This document shows, piece after piece, positions 1-11,051 of a stretch of 64,000 nucleotides of DNA. The notes under the pieces are model-generated. The model saw nothing but the letters and a program-made list of their open reading frames with translations, did not search any database and was not told the origin of the DNA. A program made the position numbers and the translations under genes. Location of the stretch: positions 2,795,865 to 2,859,864 of the forward strand of contig NC_033633.1 in assembly GCF_001540865.1 (NCBI RefSeq), written 5' to 3'. Position 1 is the first letter of the stretch. Every line of letters starts with the position of its first letter. The DNA comes from Ananas comosus. Lineage: Eukaryota > Streptophyta > Magnoliopsida > Poales > Bromeliaceae.

Positions 1-1690
1 TTTTGAGGAGGGAGATTTACCACATAGAGCTTAGGAGGCAGTTGTGAATGTCCGCCATCTTTCTTGTTGCTTGGTAACATAGGTCCGTTTCATAACCAAG
101 TCCAAGTTTATTGTTGACATTCCAAGCATCTATGTCTAGTCTTGCTCGAGCATCAGAACGAAATTGGTTCAAATCGACTTCAGTTGAAATGTCGTCTTGG
201 TGAATTATATTTGATTCGTCTTAGATTCTGAATTTTGCTTGTCAGAGATTACGTGATGTTCTCCATTTGAGTTCCTCTTTCTTTTTCAAGTAACGAACCT
301 TTCAGCAGCAAAGAGTTGTAGAGCCTTATGTCAACCATCTCTTTCTTGCTCTAGATCCTTTGTTAACGAGCCATGTGTTGATTCTTTGTTTCCAATTCAT
401 GCAGATTCGCGCAGTCTCTTGTTATGTTGTAGCCATTCTTCGATCAAACATGTTGATATGCTGCTACTGTCAGTCTATGTCCGATTCTCATCGAGCAGTC
501 CTCCGAAGATGATTTCTCTTGTTTAGTGTATAGGTCGAAGTCGCAGATGCTAAAACCATTTGAAGGTTGAATGTGTGCAATTAGGCCGTGGCTTCACATT
601 CTCTTTACTTGAAGTGAATCGTCCGTATGAGGAGTGTCCCAAGTATGCTTGCTAGCTTTCATTTTCAATGATTTTTATTAGGCAGTCTAGATGCTATATG
701 CAAAGCCCCTACATTGTAGCATTGCATTTGACCTTCACTGCTTTTCATTCTTTTGTCGAGTCCTTTTGGAGTTATCAGATTTTCTGTATTTGCGAGGAAA
801 GAAGATGCGAACCCCCTTGATTTGTTGTCTTGGATGAAGTAGATTGGGAGGAACTTCTTTTCTAGTTTCCGACGGAACTATCTTGTTAGAGTGCAAGTTT
901 ATTTTTCAAGTCCTCAGCTTTGCTCCGATCTGAATCTGAAGAGGTTGCACAGAACATCTCCTTTTGTTGATTTTAAGCATCCCTGAGGCTTTAGAGAAAG
1001 ACTTGGAAGAAGCTGAATTGATGGAAGTATTTCATTAAGTTTTTGAAAGGCCTATAGTTCTGCCTACTTGGAGTTCATCAGGATGTTTAACCGTTCGATG
1101 CGCACTTAAGACGGGATCCTGTTCGGGTACGGCAGTTCTCAATTTTTCGAACATTTTGGAATGGAATTTTGCCCAGTTAGCACAGTGTTGTACATGCTTG
1201 CAAACGGGTATTATTACACGGTAAAAGATTCATGTTTCTTTCCATACAGAATGAATCAATCTTAGTGCTTTGAATTTTGATCTTAACAAATATGTAACCT
1301 CGTGTGTAACTCGCAAGTGTCCCAAATCTCTTTGGCGGTTTGCACGCCGGGAGCTGATGAAAATTCAGTTTGGTTTAAATGTATTGAATAAGCAATTAAT
1401 ACCTTTCCTGTTGAACGAGATAGTTCTTTTCCTATTTATCATTATTCTTTAGGTTCGGCCGTACATTCTTGAACTTCAGGAGTCGGATTTTTCATCATTT
1501 CGAATGGCTTCCAAACCCGCTCGTCGTTGCAATAAGAAACGCCCTCATCGGACTTTCCTAAGCCGATAGTATAGTGCATGAAGGCGGGGCCGATTGATCG
1601 TTTACCCCCTCAGCATGTATTACACCGTTACCCGCTCTGATAACTTGTTGAGTATGGATCCCGGGATCTAAAGGTCAGTAATAGGGGGGC
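1..1690 (+). other. Retroelement-derived sequence ending in a polypurine tract
   Basis: No protein family is recognisable. The stretch ends in a purine-rich tract (AATAGGGGGGC, 1680-1690) directly followed by TGTTGAAT, the arrangement expected where a polypurine tract meets the 3' LTR of a plus-strand LTR retrotransposon. Short open frames such as the one from 1504 (beginning MASKPARR) end within about 20 codons. I infer the non-coding 3' internal part of a retroelement whose body lies off the left edge. The family is unknown. Confidence 0.35.
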
Positions 1691-3215
1691 TGTTGAATAG
1701 GTGTAAATCCGGCAATCGAAACCTCGATTGCATTAAAAGAAGTAGCGGATATTGAACGCGAACCACCGAGATTTAGTGGGAAAACTCACAATTCGGTAGT
1801 AAAAAACCCACTGGGACCGGTTCCGCAAAGAATCCATAAGACTTGAGTACAGTGATTTCGACCAAAAATACACGGACTCAATTTTATCGATTCTTGTTGA
1901 TGGTAACTTGTCGGTCCTCGCATCTGATAGGATCCAGCCAATGCAACTAGCCGGCAACTCCTTACGCAGCGTCAAGCCTAATCTCGAAGGATCACGATCC
2001 TCGGCTTCACCCGTCGGATCCCGCAGCGACTCTTCCAGCGAGCTTGTAGAATTGAAGATTTGTGATGGATTTAACCTTTTGAATACATAAGCTATGTGGA
2101 TCGTTCCTTTAATAAATACAATCTTGCTTCTGTATGAGTTCTTGAGTAAACGAAGAATCAGTAGATTGTAGTTGTAATAACTTGTTGTTGAATCGACATT
2201 GAAAAACGAAAAAATAAGTTTCTAGGGGGTTTAAATCTTGGTAATATTCAAGCCTTCAACTTTTTGGAATGACCCATAGCTTATTTTATAGTTTAGAAGA
2301 CTTAGAAGTAGACTAGGGCATTTACAAAGTCTTTTTTAAACCTATTTGTCGTCCTAGGACGGTCTTCTCGAGCAGAACCGGTTGTAGAGACCGGTTCTCA
2401 AGTGAGGAACGCAGCGTCCCTCTTCTGCGTAACAAAACCAAGTTGGGAACCGCGTCTCTCAAACTTGGAACCAGGTCCCTGGCTGCGCGACAGACAGCAC
2501 CATAGTTCGGGAACGGTCTCTCATAAGTGGGCCGGTTGGCATCACGGAATCACGCGAGTGAGACCTGTAGGGGACCGTCTTCCATCTAGGGACCAGGGTC
2601 CAGACACATTGAATTTTCAGAAAAGTTATTTTAAAGCAATCCAAGCCTTCTGAACTTATTCTAATTAGGTATTTTCACCACAAATGATTTTTTATTTATA
2701 CCTTAGGTGTCGAGCTATCCGAATGAGTTTTCGTCCTCCAATTTGAATCTCTTCTCCAAAACTTCTGCGATCAACTCTTCAAGACTCCAAACAATTTTAC
2801 GAAATTCGCCAACCTATAAAATCCTTAACAATGTCCCCCTTTGGCGATTTCGTGACAAAATATACCACAAAGTTCGTATACAACCAATAAGTCATAAAAA
2901 GAAGATCATCGCAATCACCAAACGATAATCTCCTGCATGATCAATCCAATAAAAGAAATTTACACTTTTACAACCTTAATACAAACTCTATGACTTAGAC
3001 ATGGAGTCTTGAAGTCTTGAATTATTCCTACAAAAACATTCTCAAAACATAGTCAAGATGATGGTATCAAGAAGATCAAACAAACTAAAGTTCACACTTC
3101 ATAGTTCATAGTCAAACAACGAAAGCAAACACCTAAAGCATTAACCAAACAAAGTTCATCTTAGCTAAATACATCATCATCATCAAGAACTAAAAAAAAA
3201 ACAAAACTAAGCTAA
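1691..3215 (+). repeat. Candidate LTR and associated retroelement sequence
   Basis: The stretch begins TGTTGAATAGG right after the polypurine tract. It includes a GC-richer portion (2340-2600) in which variants of GACCGGT, GGGACCG and GGAACC recur, then an AT-rich tail. I could not find a matching ATTCAACA end, so the LTR end is undefined. The segment abuts the truncated Ty3 element of the opposite strand at about 3215. No intact ORF lies here. Confidence 0.3.
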
Positions 3216-3220
3216 ATGCA

Positions 3221-4873
3221 TCAAATATATTTTACCAAGTCGGTTTTACATATTACCGATACTTCAGTTAGTAAAATATAATATCTTAACTTCGCACATG
3301 AATAATATAAAGCCAAACATAACTTTTCAATAGTCGAATACCTTTTTTCAGTAACTAAAAGACGTCGGCTTAGATAATAAATGGCTTGTTCTTCCTTTTC
3401 TTCATTTTCTTAAGCTAACAAGCATCCCAAATTTTCTTCTGCAGTCGATATATATAATTTCATCGGCTGATTTGTCTTCGGAGGTACCAATACTGGAGAA
3501 TTTGATAAGTATCTTTTTATATTTTCGAATGCCTCCTGCTGTTCCTCTGTCCAAATGAATTCTTCTTTATCTTTCAGCCAAAGAAATGGAGTAAAAACCC
3601 CGATCCTTCCGGCTAAGTTAGATATAAACCGCCGAAGATAATTAATCTTTCCTAGCAAACTTTGTAGCTCCTTTTTGCACTTGGGTGGCGGTAATTCACG
3701 TATTGCTCTCGCCTTATTTTTATCAATTTCGATCCCTTTTTTATGCACTAAAAATCCCAAAAGTTTTCCTGCAGAAACTCCAAAAGCGCATTTTAAAGGG
3801 TTCATTTTTAAATTATATTTTCTCATTCTCTCAAAGGCGAATTTCATATCGCTCCAATGTTCAGCTTGTGATTGAGATTTTACAACTATATCATCGATAT
3901 GTACTTCCAACTTTTTGCCGATTAAATCATGAAAAATAAAATTCATTGCTCTCTGATAAGTAGCTCCGGCATTTTTTAAGCCGAACGGCACAACAACCCA
4001 TTCAAAGGTTCCAATTGAATCGGGGCATCTAAAAGCCGTTTTAGCCACATCTCTCTCAGCAATGTAAATTTGATTATAACCAGCATATCCATCCATAAAG
4101 GACAGGATCTCATTACCTGCACCCGAATCTACTAATATATCGGCTATTGGCATTCGATATTCGTCTTTAGGTGTAGCTAAATTCAAATTCCTAAAATCAA
4201 TACAAACTCTAAGTTTGCCATTCTTTTTACGCACTGGAACTATATTAGACACCCAATCAACATAACGGGCCGCTCTAATAAATCCGGTCTTTAAAAGATT
4301 TTCAATTTTATTTTTAATTTGAAGTACAATACTCGGCTCAAACCTACGAGCCGGTTGTCTAAAAGGCTTGAACCCTTTTTTGATGGGCAGCCGATGTTCT
4401 ACGATCTCTTGGCTTAGACCTGGCATTTCTTTATAGCTCCAAGCGAAGCAGTCCTTGTATTCCTTCAACAGTTTCTTCAATTCTTCCTGTTGCTGAGCCG
4501 ACAGCTTAGAACTTATAAACGTCGGCCTGTTGTCTTCATAGGACCCCAGGTTTACTTCTATCAACAAATCTTGGGTCTCTAGTTTTTTTTCGTCGGCTTT
4601 TATAGGCGATTCTTCTAGCTTCATTTCCGCTGTTTGTCTATTCATCTCATATGATTCATCAGTCTCAAAGACTAATTTCATTTGGCTTTCTTCCTCGGCT
4701 TTATGAGCCGAATCCTTTATGGCTTCTTCGGCCTTATTGGCCGAATTGTCGGGTGCTACCACATCAGCTATAGCAGTCGAATCATCTCCATAGCCGATCT
4801 TTTTGATCGGCTCGTCTTGTAGAGGCTTATGCCCAGCCTCTATTCTCGATTTCTGGGACTCCATTTCAATCAT
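3221..4873 (-). pseudogene. Reverse transcriptase plus start of RNase H (truncated)
   Basis: An open frame of 487 codons (4873-3410) carries the RT domain at about residues 178-370. Visible motifs include GFIRAARYVDWVSN, VCIDFRNLN, FPFGLKNA-like VPFGLKNAGATYQ and the catalytic stretch EVHIDDIVVKS, with His where Tyr is usual (YxDD). The connection and RNase H entry (FIWTEEQQEAFENIK) follow. The stop at 3410-3412 is a single in-frame nonsense codon, since RNase H-like sequence continues in the same frame (QAIYYLSRRL, then KTDLVKYI) to 3221. There the homology ends abruptly. Integrase is absent. Confidence 0.85.
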
Positions 4874-5917
4874 TTAGGTGGCTCCTCATCAGCCACCATA
4901 GTATTGATATCTTTGGAGAGAATTAATTGAATCCCCTCCTCCGTCACTCTTACAAACGAAATCTGATCCGGATCAGCATCGACCCAATTGGTGTCGCCGA
5001 TGTCCTCCATATTGACATTTATCATCTGAGGCCGTCCTTCGGCCCTGACTTCTTCCACCTTATCTCCTACCCACTGGAACAATTTTTCGTGGAGTGTAGA
5101 GAGTACACACTCATTTGAGTGTATCCAATCCCTTCCCAAAAGCAAATTGTAGTGGCTATCTGCATTCACTACGAAAAACACAGTTTTTAGAGTTTTTGAA
5201 CCTACCGTGAGTTCGGTAGTGAGCACTCCTCGAGCTTGCTGACCGTTTCCTGTAAAATCGGTCATGATTGAATCGGTGGGTTTCAATTCGTCTTCATCTT
5301 TGCCCAACTTTTTGAAAAAAAAAAAGTAGGCAACACATTCACCATAGCGCCGCCGTCCACCATAACTCGGCCTACCGGCCGGCCTTCTATTAAAGCTTTT
5401 ATAAAAAAGGCCTGATGAACCTCTTCTGCATGGCCGATGGTTTCCCAAAAACCACCGCATCGGCCCGTCAAACATCCTCTAGCTGTAATTGGGCTACGGT
5501 AAGCCCATTTTCTTCTTCTTCTCTGAATTCCTCGTACTCAACAAACTCTGCTTTGAAGGATTGAGGCAGAGCGTACACCATATTCACCTCGGCCGTTGAT
5601 TCATCAGCCGATTTTCCTTTCACTCTTTGTTTCTTCTCTTCTGACTCCTTGGCCGTTTCGGCTGAGGAGTCGCTCTCCATACGGACCTCCCTCTCTTTAG
5701 GAGGCCACCTTTCTCTCTTGATTATCGTCTTGAGGGAAGTTATTTTATCTTCCAACTCCCTCCTGGTCATTTTCTCTTCTAACTCGGCCTCAGTTGGCCG
5801 TTCTATTCTTGACTTCAACTGTAGGGCAGGCGATGAGCCGCCTGCCTCATGGTCATTCCTCATCAGACGAAAAGGGTGTGGCTGCTCATCCGGGCGTCTC
5901 CATACGTTGAGCCTCAT
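4870..5917 (-). pseudogene. Aspartic protease region of the Ty3 element (frameshifted)
   Basis: An acidic/basic linker (5917-5468) is followed by a retroviral-type aspartic protease. The active-site stretch VMVDGGAMVNVLP is read in one frame (5471-5283), and the downstream flap and LLLGRDWIH motif in another (5475-4870). The switch coincides with an A/T homopolymer at about 5317-5327, so one indel likely broke it. The active site is DGG, not DTG or DSG; DGG is known in some plant Ty3 lineages. The C-terminal end overlaps the RT start by four bases. Confidence 0.75.
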
Positions 5918-6228
5918 CCCTTTCGCCTCTTCATAATGTTGACGTGCCTCGGCTTACATCCTCTACTGCCGACGCTTTTGGGTTTTTGTTAACATCGGCC
6001 CCTGCCATCTGGCCGATGGTTTAACTTCGACTTCGTGCCATTCATCCACCGGCACATTTGACGGTACTTTTACTGTTCTTAAATGATTTTTTAGAATTTC
6101 TCTTCTTTTCCATGGTCTCGGCCAAGGCTGAATGCCGAGTTCGTTGACTAGTCTCTGACCGAGGATTCTATGTCCCCCTCGGTCATTCCTTCAAATTCTG
6201 GTTCTGGTCTCGACCTGGCTTGCTGTTG

Positions 6229-8583
6229 CTAGTGTGGCTGATATCCAGGAAACCTTTGCTTGGAGCCGAATGGTCTATCTTGGTAGTCCCATCGGCTATG
6301 ACGTTCTCCACGCCTGTTGTTGTAGTAATCATGCAGAATCTTCTGCATGTTGTTGTAGTAATCATGCAGAATCTTCTGCATGAGCATATCTTTCTTGCGT
6401 TGAACCGAATCTACTTCCGGTTCCGTATCATTAGAGGCTGCATCCGAGCCTTCCTCTTCTTGATTTTCGCTATCAGGAATGTCACCACAATCCTCAGGGA
6501 ACGCCATCAGCTCATTCCATTCGTTCCCCCTTTTCTTGGCATTCACGATGGCTTCCCAGTCTCTCTTCGTCATTTCGGCCTTGCACCTGATGCATAGTCG
6601 AAGGTGTTTCTTGGCATGGGCCACGTTGTCAGCGGTCTCCTTGTCCAAAACTTATTTCCCTTTAATATTCACCATATTGACCTGAAACGGAAATGAACTT
6701 TTGTTAATTATTTTATTTTCGTTTTCTTGGTCGGCCAATATGAGCCGACCCTCCTCTATTTCTTCTTGTATCTGCCTTTTCGCAGTCGCTTTTCCTTTCC
6801 CTTTCATATTTATGACGTTGACTTGTGATGGAAAAGGATTCTTATCAATTTCCATATCCTTAATTTCTTGGTCGGCAAAGATCAGCCGACCCTCATTTAT
6901 CTCTTTTTGAATTTGCCTCTTAAAGGCAGTACACTCACAAGTTTTATGACTCCATGAATGGTGTCATTTGCAGTATCTTCTGCGTTTCATTTCTTCTACA
7001 GGAGGTATAGTTTGACCTTCCTGTAACTTAATTCGTCCATCCTTTAACAACCGATCGAAAATAAGATCGGTCTTTGTTATATCAAATGAATAACTAAATG
7101 CTGATATTTGTGCCTTTGCTTCTTTTGATTTTGCAGGTTTCAGCAAAGCACACTTATACGGTTGACTGTTTCTTACCATCTCGGTAGCACAGATTTTGGC
7201 CTCATCCGCCGAATCTTCTGCCTCTTCAGATGAATTCGGCTCTTCATGAGCCAAGGATTCTTCAAAAAAAAAAAATATTTTTCTCTGTCCCTTTACCCCA
7301 ATCCTTGTTTCGGCTCCATCTAGGCCGATCTTCATTATTCCCTTTTCGAAATTGCTCGTATTGAGCAACTCGAATTCCCAAATCAAAAAGATTTGGAAAG
7401 AACTTATCCTCAAAATGATCTTTAATTTTAAAATGCATGCCGTTAAATGTCATTTTGGCAAATTCTGATTCCAGCATCCTTACAAAACATCGACTTCGAG
7501 CCGTCTTGAATCGGTTCAAATATTTATCAACCGATTCTCCTGTTTTTTGTCTAAATTGAGCTAAATCTGCAACCGACAACTCCGGCTCGGTTCTATAGAA
7601 TTGCTCATAAAATTTATCCTCTAATTCGTCCCAGTCTCAGACTGAATTAGCAGGCAGACTCGTGTACCAAGTGAAGGCAGTCTTGGTAAGTGAAGTATTG
7701 AATAATCTTAATTTTAGAAAAGGATCTGCCGCTGCTTCGCAGCATTGGGCTGTGAATCGAGCAACGTGTTCGACTGTATTCTCGGTCTCATCGCCAGAAA
7801 ATTTGTCAAATTTCGGCATCTTCCAGTTTGCCGGATATGGATGTTCTACATCTATATTAGTAGGATATGGTGATCTAAATACAGGCCGCATTGCCGGCCT
7901 TGTGCCTACTCCGAGAGTGTTTCGGATGGCCTCCTCTATTTGCGCATATATCTCATTGTTAATTCCTTGTAGAGGAACTTGCGCTGGTACCGGGTTCGGT
8001 GATTGTTGTGCACCGAGATTTTGTACTAAGGGATTAATTCCTTACCCATTCAAAACCTGCCCCCTAGCCCCTACATTTTCGGGCTGGTAGGTTGCAACTG
8101 GAGGGGGTGGAGGTAACCCCCAAGCCACTTCCGGCTGTTGACCGGCGTTACCAACAACCGGTCTATAAGCCACTTGATATTGTGCCTCCTGATATTGGGG
8201 CTGACCAACCACCGGCGTTACTGGATTTTGTAACACCGGCGTTATCGCAGGCACTTGTAGGCCTGCTATCGGCTGTTCATTTCGAGCTAACAATTGCCCT
8301 ATTCGGGCTATGTTCTCGTTAGAGGGCGTGATTGCAGCCAAAACGGCATCCAGCCGTGCGGTACTTGCGTGACTATTCTGGTTCAAAGTTTGTAGGACCC
8401 GAGTCATTTGACCAAGCGCTTGGGTCAAGCTAGGCTCCTGTTGGCCAGATTGACCACTAGTCTCACCCTCAACAGGTAAAACCGCTTGGCGCTCTACGTT
8501 ATTCTTCGAATTACTGGGCTGTTCACTCCCAGAATTTCTGGAATAGCCTGATTACGGAGATTCATGGCGTTATCGTCAGCCAT
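6229..8583 (-). pseudogene. gag region of the Ty3 element (broken)
   Basis: The reading starts MADDNAMN at 8583 and then meets a stop near 8496. A proline/glutamine-rich N-terminal part follows (8428-8042). The gag core is split over two frames: 7891-7637 (GDETENTVEHVARFTAQC, typical of plant Ty3 gag) and 7579-7262 (FRQKTGESVDKYLNRFK). A Cys/His-rich stretch around 6940-6970 and a CIRC motif near 6595 may be nucleic-acid-binding knuckles. A 33-bp tandem duplication around 6325-6390 repeats MQKILHDYYNN. Several frameshifts and stops make it non-functional. Confidence 0.75.
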
Positions 8584-8618
8584 GTTTTAAATAGAATGTA
8601 AATTTACCTCAAAAGAGA

Positions 8619-8636
8619 GTCCCACCGGGCGTGCCA
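8619..8636 (-). other. Primer-binding site
   Basis: On the minus strand TGGCACGCCCGGTGGGAC lies six bases after the LTR end. The leading TGG matches the CCA end common to tRNA primers. I did not identify the tRNA species. Confidence 0.6.
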
Positions 8637-8965
8637 AAAAATTGTTGCGTGCCGAACGTCCTGACTCTTGACCTGGTCAACGATCTTCCTGGGGAAGCGC
8701 GTCAGGATGCGAAACGGCTGCAGATAGTGACCCTCGAAGTTTGCGCCCTTCGACTGGATCAAGCGATTCGGCTGATGAGGAATCGAATCAGCCGGGTCCG
8801 AAAACTCTTTTCACTCTTCGGTTCGGCTGGATGAGCCGAATATGCGGGGAAAGTCAAAAATTAAGCCAGGAGATGAGCCAAATGGCTAGCACAACACAAA
8901 ATCTGGTCGGCCTGAATAACCGAACGTGACTTTCTATTGAATAGAAAATAGAAAAGTACAATAAC

Positions 8966-9092
8966 AAGGGAGTGATGCCCGTGGGGCAGACAGACTCCAA
9001 GTATATTCTACAAGGGAGTGATGCCCATGGGGCAGACAGACTCGAAGTATATTCTATAAGGGAGTGATGCCCATGGGGCAGACAGACTCCAA
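8966..9092. repeat. 46-bp tandem repeat in the LTR, 3 copies
   Basis: Units begin AAGGGAGTGATGCCC at 8966, 9012 and 9058, an exact 46-bp period; the third is truncated after about 35 bp. The copies differ at only a few bases. LTRs often carry such upstream repeats, which may affect promoter strength. Confidence 0.9.
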
Positions 9093-9217
9093 AGATCTAA
9101 GTTATAGGAACTACTCCTAGGAAAAACCAAGTAAATGCGAGAATAGAAAGATGCAGAAAAATAAAGGTGGTCTTTTGTGCGCAGGGGCGAAGACCCTTTT
9201 TCAGGGTATCGTATGCC

Positions 9218-9225
9218 TATTTATA
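9218..9225 (-). promoter_or_regulatory. TATA box of the LTR promoter
   Basis: TATTTATA on the plus strand reads TATAAATA on the minus strand, in the transcription direction of the element. It sits about 220 bp into the LTR and would place transcription start near 9190. It was presumably the element's own promoter. Confidence 0.55.
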
Positions 9226-9438
9226 GAACCGCCTTTGCGTCAGTTATTGCTCTTACACGATCAACCACTATCTCCTGATTCGTAGGACCACCTTCGGCCG
9301 ATCGGAACCGCTCGTAACTGCTTGCGGTTGTTATAACTCCTCGGTCCAGTGCGGCTTGTATGCGTCCGGTGTACCGCTTTAGCCGTCTTACGGATATGGA
9401 CCCGGTGTGCCAGCTGTTCGCGCCTAACTGGCTCAACA

Positions 9439-9774
9439 ACTTATAATTTAGATTATTTTTTTTTCTTATATAGAGACATAATTAAAATTATTTTTGAACA
9501 ATTTCTTCCTCAAAGTTGATAAATTTATAAATTTAGATAGAATATATCACCTTCATTGAAAGTAATAAAGCATCAATTTGACTTATCTAATAAGGAAAAA
9601 AAAAACCTAAAATTAGTTTTAAAAAAATAGTTAACAATAATTTAATAGAAATTTTAATAAATAAATTTATTTTGGAGTCTCTTTTTTTTTTTTTTTTTTG
9701 AAATGTAAGTGAGTACGGCTCATTTGTAAACTAAACAGTACCTGAGAGTGCACCACACCGACCCTTTCCCCTAC
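9439..9774. other. AT-rich spacer, no gene seen
   Basis: This is low-complexity A/T sequence with a T(18) run near 9682-9699. It separates the Ty3 LTR from the TATA box at 9776 and probably holds the upstream promoter of the transcription unit to its right. Confidence 0.6.
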
Positions 9775-9775
9775 C

Positions 9776-9809
9776 TATAAAATGGCCCGTGAAACCCTAG
9801 CTAGGGTTT
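9776..9809 (+). promoter_or_regulatory. TATA box and telo-box initiator region
   Basis: TATAAAAT (9776-9783) is followed within ten bases by AAACCCTAGCTAGGGTTT (9792-9809), a palindrome of two telo-box motifs (AAACCCTA and TAGGGTTT). Telo-boxes near the start site are common in plant ribosomal-protein, snoRNA and other growth genes. The layout suggests a real plus-strand start near 9805. Confidence 0.55.
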
Positions 9810-11051
9810 TCTCCATGAACACTACTTGATCTTATCCGAGCGGGACGCTGCGGCGGCGGCGGCGCCCGCCGTGCTCGCGCTCTCCGACGCTCCCTTCTCC
9901 CCGCCGAGCTCGTTGCCCCCGCGGCGAGCGGTCCCGCGGGCGCCCGTTTGCGGCGTCTCGGCGCGGGGAGCGGCGAGAGCGCGCGCGCAAGCGACGCCGC
10001 GTCGCCCCCGCGATGACGAGTGCTCGCGGTCGGAGCACGAAGAAACCCTAGGGTGTGCGATGACGGCCGCGCGGGCTCCCCCCCAAAACCCCTCTCCATT
10101 TTCTCTGTTTTTTCCGATTTTTTTAAAAATTTTTTAGATCGGTTTCGTTTTTGGTTATTTTCGCTGGTAGTTGTTATTTAAAGAAAGATTTTTTTAATTT
10201 TCTTTTTTTTTTGTCTCCGAGAATTGTTTGCTTTTATCATTTATTATTTTCTTTTTTTTAAAATTTACAACAATTTTTTATCCCCTAATTTTTGTTTGTT
10301 CAAAGTATTGGCATCTTGAGCTTATATTCGATTAACTGCTTGCATTTTTTTCAAATTTTTGTATTTCTTTTTCCCTTTTTTTCTTTTCTTCTTCTTTTCC
10401 CTTAATCAGTTCTTTCGTATACTTATTTGGTGTAATTCGAATGCAGATCAAACTTTTCATCATATGAAAAAAAAAATGCCCTTTTTTTGTCAGAACTATA
10501 TGAAAAATAGATTGGTTACTAATATCCACTGTATATTGGTGATTGTATTATTTATGCTATTTCTTTCAATTTCAGACGTATGTTGCATCTCCTCCGCGCC
10601 TGCAAGTGAAAGAAGAGTTAGATAAGATGTTGGATATTCGCCGCGAAAGTAGCAGCAGCATTGTACTCGTATCACGTTACTGGGCAGTTATAGTTCAGCT
10701 GACGACGATAGAAAAAGACGAACGACGCCGACAAAATTTAGAACTGGAACAGAGCAGAATGATCACTCCAAGACCTTAATGTGTCATATTTGTATGGAAT
10801 CAATTGTTGGATATGGTTTGCTTCTGATTACAAGAGTTTTGTGTATCAATGTGAAGCAGTTGTTTACATCTTTTAAAAAAAAAAGTTTCTCTGATGTCTT
10901 AACCTGCTGCTATATTGAAATAAATGGGCTTTGGATTACTTTTAGTTTGACTTCATCAGTTTGTAAAATATCTGATTTTGGTCATTCTCAGAGTGTTTGT
11001 GACATTGAAAAAGGAATGTTTACACAATTCAGATCAATAGCAGTGCCTTAA
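9805..11051 (+). other. Unrecognised transcription unit
   Basis: A GC-rich first segment (9810-10080) after the TATA/telo-box region is followed by T-rich, intron-like sequence. A good acceptor (TTTCAATTTCAG at about 10575) then opens an exon-like stretch to a TAA at 10777-10779. That stretch reads as about 68 codons starting TYVASPPRLQVKEELDK and ending EQSRMITPRP, rich in charged residues; I recognise no family. No good ATG-initiated frame in the GC-rich part connects to it: the ATG at 9815 stops after four codons and the one at 10013 after twelve. Downstream sequence to about 11050 looks like a 3' UTR. It could be a small-protein gene, a non-coding RNA or a decayed gene. Confidence 0.35.

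Larger units (their letters stand above)
3216..9438 (-). mobile_element. Decayed Ty3 (gypsy) retrotransposon, Tat-like, 3'-truncated
   Basis: On the minus strand the order is 5' LTR (9438-8643), primer-binding site (8636-8619), gag from about 8583, protease, reverse transcriptase and the start of RNase H. Gag-protease-RT-RNase H order with LTR and PBS identifies a Ty3-type element. The long gag region, the DGG-type protease and the RT resemble Tat/Ogre-type plant elements by recollection, not by a search. Similarity stops at about 3221 inside RNase H: the rest of RNase H, integrase and the 3' LTR are missing. Many frameshifts and stops show it is dead. It is not a caulimovirus copy, because it has an LTR and a gag. 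Confidence 0.85.
8643..9438 (-). repeat. 5' LTR of the Ty3 element
   Basis: On the plus strand the block begins TGTTG (8643) and ends CAACA (9438), the short terminal inverted repeats expected of an LTR of about 796 bp. The PBS lies six bases inside the element. The LTR carries a TATA box in the element's direction and a three-copy 46-bp tandem repeat. There is a short hairpin TTCGGCT-GGAT-AGCCGAA near 8822. No second LTR was found in the window, so LTR divergence cannot be measured here. Confidence 0.75.

Noticed and set aside
1..1690. Organelle DNA insertion
   Set aside because: I looked for plastid or mitochondrial gene sequence in either strand and recognised none; the PPT/LTR junction favours a retroelement.
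3221..5917. Endogenous caulimovirus (pararetrovirus) copy
   Set aside because: An LTR, a primer-binding site and a Ty3-type gag accompany the protease and RT. No movement or coat protein is seen.
8966..9092. CRISPR-like array
   Set aside because: The 46-bp units are directly tandem with no unique spacers, lie inside an LTR, and the genome is a plant.
9792..9809. Interstitial telomere repeat
   Set aside because: Only one unit in each direction exists and it sits just after a TATA box, so a promoter telo-box pair is the better reading.
9797..10137. Overlapping Ala/Arg-rich frames of about 100 codons on both strands
   Set aside because: The stretch is GC-rich, which removes stop codons in every frame. 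The plus-strand frame lacks an ATG at its start and no motif is seen.
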